Below are positions 8,549-15,509 of a stretch of 15,761 nt of DNA, piece by piece. Made by a program: the position numbers and the translations under genes. Positions within the stretch are counted from its first letter, which is position 1, and every line of letters starts with the position of its first letter. Below the pieces are notes generated by a model. That model did not search any database, was not told the DNA's origin, and saw only the letters and a program-made list of their open reading frames with translations. Source of the DNA: Bacteroidales bacterium (GTDB lineage: Bacteria > Bacteroidota > Bacteroidia > Bacteroidales > UBA932); assembly GCA_017651785.1 (NCBI GenBank), contig JAGCCD010000216.1, positions 1 to 15,761 on the forward strand, given 5' to 3'.

Positions 8549-10513
8549 ATGAAAAAGACATTGATTCTATTGCTTTCTGCGCTGGTGGCGTTGGGTACCG
8601 TCTCCTGTGGCGATGCCATAGAAATCCCCGACGTCCCCACTCCCGAGAAACCGGACGAGCCTTCAACTCCCGACGGCATCTCCGGCGACGTGGTTTTCAC
8701 CGCCACCGTGGAGTCCCTTCAGGACGGCACCCAGCCCGGTTGGGAGAAGGGCGCAAAGATACTTCTGTCCGACGGCAGTTCCACCCAGACCCTCACCAAC
8801 AGCGCCGAGGCCGGTGTGACCGCCAAATTCCCTGCAAAGGTGGCAGCCGGAGCCAAGGGTTTCGTCGCCGTTGCCCCGGCGTCGTCGGGCGCCTCGATAA
8901 GCGGCACAACCGTTAGCGTAGACCTGCCCGCCACCCGTGAGATAGGCGCCGACATGCCCAATCTGCTGGTGGCCAAGGCAAGCGGCACCCAGCTCTATTT
9001 CAAGACTCTGCTCGCCCAGCTCAGCTTTACGGTCTCCATTGACGGAGCCACCAAGGTGGTGCTCAAGACCGCCGGGGGAGAGAAGATAGGGGGCAAGCTG
9101 GAGGTCGATTATTCCGGCGAGCAGCCCGTCATCACCGCCCAGTCTGACGAAATAACCGTCACCGGCAGCTTCGAGAACGGCAAGACCTATACGGTCCCCG
9201 TCGTTCCCGGCCAGATAAGCGGCTACAGCGTTGTGGTTTACGCCGGCGACCAGGAAAAGGCCCATATTACCGGCGAGGGCGCAACCCTCGTTCCCGGCCT
9301 GCCCGCAGAACTCCCCGCATTCACCGCAGACATCCCTACCTACCAGATTGCTAAGGTGCAGATCTGGGGAGGAACCGGCCCCGAGTACAACTGCTCAAAG
9401 GTCTACAACCTCTTCAATAAGGCAGGCTGCTTCAACGACGAGGACGGCCGCGGCATACTTGCCCTGCAGGACAACTACTTCCTGCTCAAGGAAGACGGCA
9501 CCTATGTGAACTACGCCGGTGAGGACGGACGCAACTGGTGGTTCGTCTACAGCGGCTCGCAGAATCCCGAGAACGGCAAGGACGTAGACCTGCGTTCCAT
9601 GTTCGAGCTCCTGCCCCTCGGCGAAGCCACATACACCATAGACGGCGCCAACATCAGCTTCACCCATCCCGACGGCAAGGTCACTACTGCCACCTTCATG
9701 GAACCCGGCACTTATCCTATGCCCGGCACTGTACCGGAGATAAGCGTTACTCTCGAGAAGCAGACGCTTATGTTCCAGATCAAGGGCGGAAAAGACAACT
9801 GGAACTTCCCTTGGCAGGACTACGGCGTAATCGCATGCAGGCCCAGGGCCCTCTTCGTAGAGATTGAAAAGATGCCCGACGGCTTCGTGGTTCCCGAGGC
9901 TTCCCGCACATTCGACACCGAGTTCGAGTACATTCCTCCGGTGGAGCCCGACGACCTGTTCAACTGGGACGAGTTCGCCGCGCACTGGAACGTGTTAGGC
10001 GGCAACAGCGCTCCCTTCGGCATCTGGGTGCTGGGTGGCTCAGGCGACGATCCCGCGTTCGTGAGCCCCATAGACAAGAGCTGGGACTGGGACGACTCCA
10101 TCTGGAAAGAGTCCGACAACGGCCTGGTAGTCAAAGTGTCTTCCAAGACCGACACGGAGATCAAGGGTACCACCAACTGGTGGTCCGGAGATGACGGCGG
10201 CTTCTGGAACTACACCTGGAAGTCTACCGGAGAAGACCTGTCCAAGTTCTACGACAAGATTCCCAAGGGCGAGAAGGAGTTCACCCTCGACCTCACCACC
10301 CTCACCATGACGCTTGCCAACGGCGAAAAGGCAAAGTTCCTCACTCCGGGCACGCACGAGTTCGTGTACGGCAAGACCATCGAGGTCCGTGAGGGCTGCT
10401 TCGGCCTGGCGTTCCACAATATGGATCCCATAGATGCCACCAGCAGCCGCTGGACAGACGTCGACCGCTTTGTTTACGCTCCGCTTGAATACGTAATACT
10501 GTTCGAGAAGTAA
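8549..10513 (+). CDS. Surface lipoprotein with fimbrillin-like domain and two tandem diverged C-terminal domains; probable glycan-binding protein
   Basis: A 654-residue lipoprotein with lipobox TVSC (acylated Cys20), then a Pro/Asp/Glu-rich linker to about residue 45. Residues about 46-257 resemble fimbrillin-family domains: alternating beta strands, a GWEKGAKILL segment, DLPATREIGADMPNLLVAKA and FKTLLAQLSFTVS. Residues about 266-445 and 467-654 are two mutually similar aromatic-rich domains (see repeat entries). No catalytic motif was found. Proteins of this layout in PULs usually act as surface glycan-binding proteins beside SusD (SusE/SusF position), and the many tryptophans (330, 331, 418, 422, 493, 512, 514, 519, 544, 545, 553, 557) could stack on sugars. 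It sits between the exported glycosidases and the cytoplasmic module, 18 bases after GH30, and its stop overlaps the GH130 start. The family of the C-terminal domains is not recognised; the binding role is inferred. Confidence 0.8.
   Translation: MKKTLILLLSALVALGTVSCGDAIEIPDVPTPEKPDEPSTPDGISGDVVFTATVESLQDGTQPGWEKGAKILLSDGSSTQTLTNSAEAGVTAKFPAKVAAGAKGFVAVAPASSGASISGTTVSVDLPATREIGADMPNLLVAKASGTQLYFKTLLAQLSFTVSIDGATKVVLKTAGGEKIGGKLEVDYSGEQPVITAQSDEITVTGSFENGKTYTVPVVPGQISGYSVVVYAGDQEKAHITGEGATLVPGLPAELPAFTADIPTYQIAKVQIWGGTGPEYNCSKVYNLFNKAGCFNDEDGRGILALQDNYFLLKEDGTYVNYAGEDGRNWWFVYSGSQNPENGKDVDLRSMFELLPLGEATYTIDGANISFTHPDGKVTTATFMEPGTYPMPGTVPEISVTLEKQTLMFQIKGGKDNWNFPWQDYGVIACRPRALFVEIEKMPDGFVVPEASRTFDTEFEYIPPVEPDDLFNWDEFAAHWNVLGGNSAPFGIWVLGGSGDDPAFVSPIDKSWDWDDSIWKESDNGLVVKVSSKTDTEIKGTTNWWSGDDGGFWNYTWKSTGEDLSKFYDKIPKGEKEFTLDLTTLTMTLANGEKAKFLTPGTHEFVYGKTIEVREGCFGLAFHNMDPIDATSSRWTDVDRFVYAPLEYVILFEK
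8681..9319 (+). other. Fimbrillin-like domain inside the lipoprotein
   Basis: Residues about 45-257 of the 654-residue lipoprotein read like the N-terminal domain of Bacteroidales fimbrillin/Mfa-type proteins: an opening VVFTATVES strand, W65 before an LLSDG turn, a lipoprotein-proximal beta-rich stretch with VAPASSG, then the LPATREIGADMP and LYFKTLLAQLSFTV blocks and a late VPVVPGQISG turn. Boundaries are by eye. In a PUL protein this domain more likely acts as a spacer or scaffold than as a pilus subunit. Confidence 0.6.
9344..9883 (+). repeat. Protein-level tandem domain, copy 1
   Basis: Residues about 266-445 of the lipoprotein. Matches copy 2 in order: VQIWGGTG, a D/N-rich region leading to NWWFVYSG, LRSMFELLPLGEATYTID, then ISFTHPDGKVTTATFMEPGTY and VPEISVTLEKQTLMFQI. 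Divergence is high and seen at protein level only, so the duplication is old. Boundaries are by eye. Confidence 0.65.
9947..10510 (+). repeat. Protein-level tandem domain, copy 2
   Basis: Residues about 467-654 of the lipoprotein. Counterparts to copy 1: IWVLGGSG, a Trp/Asp-rich region leading to GGFWNYTWKS, LSKFYDKIPKGEKEFTLD, then LTMTLANGEKAKFLTPGTH and KTIEVREGCFGLAFHN. This copy has more tryptophans than copy 1 (for example SWDWDDSIW at 511-519 and NWW at 543-545), which suggests the two have diverged in binding surface. Confidence 0.65.
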
Positions 10514-11676
10514 TGGAATTTGAAGAAAGACTTGCGTGGCTCCGCGCGAGCCACGCGGCCTTGCTCTCCAAGGTAAACGCGCCGCTGGAGGGGAACGGTG
10601 TCTATGAGCGCTGGGCAAATCCTGTGCTCACGGCCGCCCACGCCCCTCTGGAGTGGCGTTACGACCTGGACCCCAAGACCAATCCGCACCTGATGGAAAG
10701 GTTCGGCATACACGCCACTTTCAATTCGGGAGCAATCAAATGGCAGGGCAGGTACCTGCTGTGCGTAAGGGTTGAAGGTGCCGACCGCAAGTCCTTCTTC
10801 GCAATGGCAGAGAGCCCCAACGGAGTGGACAATTTCCGGTTCTGGCCGCGTCCCGTAACGATGCCCGAGTTCGGCGAACCGGCAACCAACGTATACGACA
10901 TGCGCCTCGTGGCACACGAGGACGGATGGATATACGGAACCTTCTGCGTAGAGCGCAAGGATCCCGACGCCGAGCCGCATAACCTTTCCGCAGCGGTGGC
11001 CTGCTGCGGCATTGCGCGTACCCGCGACTTCGTTTCCTGGGAGCGTCTGCCCGACCTGAAGTCCGACTCCCAGCAGCGCAACGTGGTTCTGCACCCCGAG
11101 TTCGTGAACGGCAAATATGCCCTCTACACGCGGCCCCAGGACGGCTTCATAGACGCTGGAGCGGGCGGCGGCATAGGCTGGACTCTCGTAGACAGTATGG
11201 AAGACGCCGTGGTTGAAAAGGAGACTATACTCAACCGCCGCCACTACCATACCATCAAGGAGTGCAAGAACGGGGAAGGCCCCGCGCCCATAAAGACGCC
11301 CAAGGGCTGGCTGCATCTGGCACACGGAGTAAGGGCTTGCGCATCCGGGTTGAGGTACGTGCTGTATATGTATATGACGGCCCTAGCCGATCCCTCTCAC
11401 GTAATCGCCGAGCCTGCGGGATTCTTCATGGCACCCCAGGGCGACGAGTTCGTGGGCGACGTGATGAACGTCCTGTTCTCCAACGGATGGATCGCAGAGC
11501 CCGACGGCCGCGTACTCATCTACTACTCCAGCTGCGACTCGGACGTCCGCGTAGCCACCTCCACCGTAGACCGGCTTGTAGACTACTGCCTCAACACGGC
11601 CCCCGACGGATACCGCACCGGACTTAGCGTAGAGACTCTCAACCGCTTGATAGACAAGAACGATGGCAAAGCTTAG
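10513..11676 (+). CDS. GH130 4-O-beta-D-mannosyl-D-glucose phosphorylase (GH130_1 type)
   Basis: This 387-residue cytoplasmic enzyme has no signal peptide. It should split beta-1,4-mannosyl-glucose with phosphate into alpha-mannose-1-phosphate and glucose, the last step of the intracellular mannobiose pathway. It closely resembles the characterised Bacteroides fragilis enzyme as I recall it: VLTAAHAPLEWRYDL near the start, RVEGADRKSFFAMAESPNG (86-104), NVYDMRLVAHEDGWIYG with proposed general acid Asp129 (Asp131 in the B. fragilis enzyme), SQQRNVVLHPEF (186-197), TRPQDGFID, YHTIKECKNGEGPAP, LHLAHGVR, and FSNGWIAEPDGRVLIYYSS late on. The length of about 390 and the GADRKSFFA motif favour GH130_1 over the shorter GH130_2 mannooligosaccharide phosphorylases. 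Its ATG overlaps the upstream stop by one base (TAATG), and it overlaps the transporter by 14 bases, suggesting translational coupling. Specificity is inferred from close similarity. Confidence 0.93.
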   Translation: MEFEERLAWLRASHAALLSKVNAPLEGNGVYERWANPVLTAAHAPLEWRYDLDPKTNPHLMERFGIHATFNSGAIKWQGRYLLCVRVEGADRKSFFAMAESPNGVDNFRFWPRPVTMPEFGEPATNVYDMRLVAHEDGWIYGTFCVERKDPDAEPHNLSAAVACCGIARTRDFVSWERLPDLKSDSQQRNVVLHPEFVNGKYALYTRPQDGFIDAGAGGGIGWTLVDSMEDAVVEKETILNRRHYHTIKECKNGEGPAPIKTPKGWLHLAHGVRACASGLRYVLYMYMTALADPSHVIAEPAGFFMAPQGDEFVGDVMNVLFSNGWIAEPDGRVLIYYSSCDSDVRVATSTVDRLVDYCLNTAPDGYRTGLSVETLNRLIDKNDGKA

Positions 11677-13054
11677 CGAAAAGATAGGATACGGTTTCGG
11701 GGATATGTCTTCCTCTATGTTCTGGAAGATATTCTCCTACTACCTTCCCATTTTTTATTCGGACGTATTCGGCCTTAAGCCCGCGCACGCCGCAACGCTG
11801 CTGCTGGTTACCAAGATCTACGACGCGGTATCTGACCCGGTGATGGGCCTCATTGCGGACCGCACCCAGACCAGGTGGGGAAAATACCGTCCCTACCTGC
11901 TCTGGATGGCGATTCCGTTTGCCATCATCGGCATCCTGTCGTTCTACGTACCCAATACCACTTACACGCTCAAGCATGTGTATGCCTACGTGATGTATAT
12001 CCTGATGATGACCGTATACACCGCCGTCAACGTGCCGTATGGCGCCATGCTCGGCGTGGTAACCGCAGACTCAAAGGAGAAGTCGGTGTTCTCGTCGTTC
12101 AGGATGTTCTTCGCATACATAGGCAGCTTCATCGCGATGGGCATTTTCTGGCTCTTCGAGAAGTCTGTCATAGGCACTCAGAACGCATCCGGCGTAACTG
12201 TAAAGGGTGTAGGCGACGCGGATCCTGCAAAGTGGACTATGGTAGTAGCAATCATTGCCGCAATGTGCGCGGTGCTGTTCATAGCCTCGTTCCTTCTCAC
12301 TCGCGAGCACGTGAAGCCGGAGCGCAAGGAGTCCGGTTCGTCCATCAGGGAAGACCTGAAGGCGCTGCTTGGAAACGCCCCCTGGTGGCTGCTTCTAGGC
12401 GCGGCGATAGGCCAGCTGCTGTTCAATTCAATAAGGGGCGGCGCTGCGGCCTACTACTTCGCCAACATACTGGGCACCGATATCTTCATCACCTGCGCCG
12501 TATTCCTCACCATAGGCGAGATAGGGCAGATGGCCGGCGTAACCCTGGCCGTGCCTCTCTCCGAGCGCATAGGCAAGAAGAACTCGTTCATGCTCAGCCT
12601 CGCCACCGTTGCGGTACTGAGCTGCATAATATGGTTCCTGCCCGCCACCGCCGGCGGAGTATGGACACTGCTTGTGCTGCAGGTACTTATCAGCGTCATT
12701 TTCGGCATCTCCGCGCCACTGGTGTGGTCTATGTTCGCCGACGTAGCCGACTACTCCGAACTGCGCACAGGCTCCAATTCCACCGGCCTCATCTTCTCGT
12801 CGTCAAGCATGGCGCAGAAGTTTGGCGGTGCCATTGGCGGTTTCCTGTTGCTTATGATCCTCGGAGCCTTCGGCTACGACAAAGACCTTGTGCAGCAGGC
12901 GCCCCAGACCCTCGGAGCCATCAAGGCCCTTATGAGTTTCATACCGGCCGCCGGCGCCGCTCTGGGCCTGCTTGCGCTGTCGTTCTATCCTCTCACTTCA
13001 TCACGTATGAAGCAGATACAGGCCGAGCTGAAAGAACGCCGTAATGCAGAGTGA
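11663..13054 (+). CDS. GPH-family (MFS superfamily) sugar:cation symporter, probable mannobiose/disaccharide importer
   Basis: A 463-residue inner-membrane transporter with 12 hydrophobic segments recognisable by eye and a hydrophilic loop in the middle (about residues 212-235). The glycoside-pentoside-hexuronide signature is clear: YDAVSDPVMGLIADRTQT (53-70; Asp58 is in the position of the cation-binding aspartate on helix 2 of MelB), followed by RWGKYRPYLLW. In the second half, VWSMFADVADYSELRTGSNS is the other typical GPH motif. Position between the GH130 phosphorylase and the epimerase, overlapping both genes (14 and 11 bases), makes uptake of the disaccharide they process, mannobiose or a glucose-mannose disaccharide, the natural role. 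GPH family is firm; the substrate is inferred from context. Confidence 0.92.
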   Translation: MAKLSEKIGYGFGDMSSSMFWKIFSYYLPIFYSDVFGLKPAHAATLLLVTKIYDAVSDPVMGLIADRTQTRWGKYRPYLLWMAIPFAIIGILSFYVPNTTYTLKHVYAYVMYILMMTVYTAVNVPYGAMLGVVTADSKEKSVFSSFRMFFAYIGSFIAMGIFWLFEKSVIGTQNASGVTVKGVGDADPAKWTMVVAIIAAMCAVLFIASFLLTREHVKPERKESGSSIREDLKALLGNAPWWLLLGAAIGQLLFNSIRGGAAAYYFANILGTDIFITCAVFLTIGEIGQMAGVTLAVPLSERIGKKNSFMLSLATVAVLSCIIWFLPATAGGVWTLLVLQVLISVIFGISAPLVWSMFADVADYSELRTGSNSTGLIFSSSSMAQKFGGAIGGFLLLMILGAFGYDKDLVQQAPQTLGAIKALMSFIPAAGAALGLLALSFYPLTSSRMKQIQAELKERRNAE

Positions 13055-14225
13055 ACTGACTGAATTCCTGCGGGATGCCGCATCCCGCGAACTGGAAGGG
13101 GATATCCTTCCATACTGGCTTAAGCTGAGGGACCCGCATGGCGGGTTCTTCGGCGAGGCCGATTCCAGGGGACGCCTTAATCCCGCGGCCGAAAGGGGAG
13201 CCGTGCTTGGCGCGCGCCTTGTCTGGACCTTTTCTGCGGCATATAACGCCCTCGGCAAGCCCGAGTACCTGGAAGCTGCAAAATGGGCGTGCGACTATTT
13301 CCTGGAGCATTTTGTAGATTCCGCGAATGGCGGAGTGTACTGGAGCGTGACGGCAGACGGCTCGCCGCTGGATACAAAGAAGCAGCTCTACTCTCAGGGC
13401 TTTGCGATATACGGCCTTGCCGAGTACTACAGGGCAAGCGGAGACAATGACGCCCTGAATGCCGCCAAGTCACTGTTTGCCGTGGTTGAGGAGCATTTTT
13501 ACGACCGCGCACACGGCGGCTACCTTGAGGCCCTGGCACGCGATTTTTCGCCCCTCGAGGACATGTCCCTCAGCGCCCACGACATCAATGCGGACAAGAC
13601 CATGAACTCCCACCTCCACCTTCTGGAGGCCTATGCGAACCTGTATACTGTGTGGCCGGACAAGGCTCTCGGCGCCCGCGTGAGGGAGCTTCTGGACCTT
13701 GTATGCGGCACGATCATGCACCCTTCCGGGCATCTTCAGCTGTATTTTACAAGTGACTGGGAAGTGCTTCCCGGCGCCTGGTCTTACGGGCACGACATAG
13801 AGACCAGCTGGCTTGCGCTCGAGTGTGCCGACGCCCTTGGAGACCCTGCCCTGGTTGAGCGCGTAAAGGAATTCTCCCGCCGCCTTGCAGCTGCCGGTAA
13901 TGAGGGCCTGCAAATGGACGGGTCAATGATTTACGAACTGCATCCGGACGGCAGGGAAGACCGCTTCCGCGAGTGGTGGGTGCAGGCTGAGGCAGTGGTG
14001 GGCAACATCTGGGCGTGTAAACGCCTGGGCGATGCTGACGGCCTTTCCCGGGCCGCCTCCACCTGGAACTACATAAGCGCCAATCTGCTGGATAAAGAGA
14101 ACGGAGAATGGTTCTGGGGCATAAACGAGGAAGGCACTCCCGACCTCACCCGTCCCAAGGCCGGATTCTGGAAGTGCCCGTACCACAATTCACGTATGTG
14201 CCTGCAGATTCTTTCCTGCCTCTAG
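13044..14225 (+). CDS. Cellobiose 2-epimerase (AGE superfamily), converting mannobiose to mannosyl-glucose
   Basis: A 393-residue cytoplasmic (alpha/alpha)6-barrel enzyme of the N-acylglucosamine 2-epimerase superfamily. It should epimerise C2 of the reducing sugar of beta-1,4 disaccharides, turning mannobiose into mannosyl-glucose, the substrate of the GH130 enzyme. Active-site residues known from Ruminococcus albus cellobiose 2-epimerase all appear with a constant offset: Arg58 (ARLVWTFS; Arg52 there), the NSHLHLLEAY histidines (190/192), His250 (SYGHDIETSWL; His243), Trp311-Trp312 and Glu316 (EWWVQAEAVVG; Trp303, Trp304, Glu308) and His381 (PYHNSRMCLQ; His374). Length matches the family (about 390-410). 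The neighbouring GH130_1 gene makes the cellobiose 2-epimerase branch much likelier than N-acetylglucosamine or mannose epimerases. The start overlaps the transporter by 11 bases, and the stop shares a CTAG with the convergent esterase stop. Confidence 0.93.
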   Translation: MQSELTEFLRDAASRELEGDILPYWLKLRDPHGGFFGEADSRGRLNPAAERGAVLGARLVWTFSAAYNALGKPEYLEAAKWACDYFLEHFVDSANGGVYWSVTADGSPLDTKKQLYSQGFAIYGLAEYYRASGDNDALNAAKSLFAVVEEHFYDRAHGGYLEALARDFSPLEDMSLSAHDINADKTMNSHLHLLEAYANLYTVWPDKALGARVRELLDLVCGTIMHPSGHLQLYFTSDWEVLPGAWSYGHDIETSWLALECADALGDPALVERVKEFSRRLAAAGNEGLQMDGSMIYELHPDGREDRFREWWVQAEAVVGNIWACKRLGDADGLSRAASTWNYISANLLDKENGEWFWGINEEGTPDLTRPKAGFWKCPYHNSRMCLQILSCL

Positions 14226-15445
14226 TCTATCCCCAGCACCTTCTTGAAGAATTCCACCCTAATAGGGGGCCAGACCGGCTCCAGCCACATCGCGTGCCCG
14301 CAGGTTGGGACGCACAGGTAGTGCTTTTCTGCGGAGCCCAGGTTGTTGTAGATTGAGAAGTTGGTGTGGGGCGGACAGGTCTGGTCCTGAAGCCCGAAAG
14401 CCATATAGACGGGGCAGGTGATGCACGGCGCAAAATTCTTTATGTCGAAGTAAGACAGCACTTTATAAAAGTCTTCAGTGGCTATGCCCTGAGCTGCTGC
14501 AGCATCCAGCCCTTCGTGAACCGGCCACCAGACAATCTTTGCGTAGTCCGGATAATCCCCAAGGAAAGGCACTGCCGGAGCTGCGGCCTTTATGCGTTTG
14601 TCTATAGCAGCGGCAACCATTGTGAATGCGCCTCCCTGGCTTTCGCCCTGAGCCACGATCTTTTCAGTATCGGCCTTCTCAAGCGAGCAGGCGAAGTCTA
14701 TGGCGCGCTGCACATCGGCAAAGGCGCCGCGGTAGTAGTAGGTCTCCTTGGACTCAAGACCGCGGTCGAACCAATTGGCCTGTGGCTCCTTGAAGAGGCC
14801 CTGGCCGCGGACACTCACAAGGAAGTTTATCACGTCCGGAGCGGCCTGGGGATCGAAATAATACACGTTTGCGCCATATCCCATATACTCCAGGATCACG
14901 GGGTACTTGCCCGGGGCGTTGGGGATGGAAACTATACCTCCTGCCGTTGCTCCGCCCCAGGAAGTGTATTGCACCTCGTAGCAGGTGCGTACGGAGTCAG
15001 AATACTCCGGGACCTCGGTAAATACGGCGTCCATCGGCATGGAACGCACTTCAGAGAGCGTCTTTTCCCAGAAAGAGTCGAAGTCCGGCAGGGCGTCCGT
15101 CGGGCTTGTCACTTCCTCGGGCCTTATGCCTATGTTGAACCTTATGCTGTCCGCTATCCTTGCCTCGTAGAAGCCGGGAGCGAGGCGGCCGAGCTTTACG
15201 GTGAGAAGGCTGTCCGGGCCTATTGTGACTTCTTTGGTAAGTACGGGCTCGGGAGCCTCTTCCATCAGCGTAAGGTCGCTGAAGAGCTGGAAGGTGGTAT
15301 TGCCCGTGGTCTTTACTTTAGTGGAAAGCTTTACGTTGCCTTTGGACGTGAACAGCCAGCCAAGGTCGGGTTGTGAAGAGCCTGTTGAGGGAGCGGCGGT
15401 GCATCCGGCCACAAGCAGGAGCAGGGGGAGGAATAATTTGCGCAT
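14222..15445 (-). CDS. CE7-type acetyl (xylan) esterase lipoprotein with N-terminal beta domain
   Basis: A 407-residue alpha/beta-hydrolase of the AXE1/CE7 type, which removes acetyl groups from oligosaccharides. I chose the start at 15445 (ATG on the minus strand) because it opens a lipoprotein signal MRKLFLPLLLLVAGC (Cys15); the longer frame to 15559 adds 38 residues with no signal and crosses the divergent neighbour's start. Residues about 20-110 form an extra beta-rich N-terminal domain. CE7 motifs follow: LEYMGYGANVYY, the RGQ motif (213-215), GESQGG with nucleophile Ser269, GLQDQTCPP with Asp354, and CGHAMW with His384. CE7 usually has His-Glu at the last site; here it is His-Ala. The residues after Cys15 (TAAPSTGSS) lack the acidic surface-export signal, so it may face the periplasm. 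It is convergent with the epimerase. Acetylated mannan is the likely substrate from context. Confidence 0.88.
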   Translation of the reverse strand: MRKLFLPLLLLVAGCTAAPSTGSSQPDLGWLFTSKGNVKLSTKVKTTGNTTFQLFSDLTLMEEAPEPVLTKEVTIGPDSLLTVKLGRLAPGFYEARIADSIRFNIGIRPEEVTSPTDALPDFDSFWEKTLSEVRSMPMDAVFTEVPEYSDSVRTCYEVQYTSWGGATAGGIVSIPNAPGKYPVILEYMGYGANVYYFDPQAAPDVINFLVSVRGQGLFKEPQANWFDRGLESKETYYYRGAFADVQRAIDFACSLEKADTEKIVAQGESQGGAFTMVAAAIDKRIKAAAPAVPFLGDYPDYAKIVWWPVHEGLDAAAAQGIATEDFYKVLSYFDIKNFAPCITCPVYMAFGLQDQTCPPHTNFSIYNNLGSAEKHYLCVPTCGHAMWLEPVWPPIRVEFFKKVLGID

Positions 15446-15509
15446 AACGATGCAATATACGCTATTTTTTCTTATCTTGCACTGATTAAACGAAATATCA
15501 CGAAACAGA
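15446..15509. promoter_or_regulatory. Divergent intergenic region, candidate promoters
   Basis: This 64-base AT-rich gap separates two divergent lipoprotein genes and is the only place in the window where promoters are clearly required. On the plus strand TATCTTGC (15473-15480) is one mismatch from the Bacteroidota -7 consensus TAnnTTTG and would give a leader of about 20-25 bases, but no good TTTG -33 element is seen at the right spacing. On the minus strand TATATTGC (15459-15452) is similar but lies too close to the esterase start to be convincing. No operator or hairpin is evident. Confidence 0.35.

Noticed and set aside
14255..14272. Small inverted repeat CCCTA-A-TAGGG near the esterase 3' end, considered as an operon terminator
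   Set aside because: The stem is only five bases, lies within esterase coding sequence and has no T-run on either strand.
14366..15376. 336-residue plus-strand open frame opposite the esterase
   Set aside because: It is entirely antisense to the CE7 esterase with its catalytic motifs, starts inside that gene, and shows no signal, domain or plausible composition of its own.
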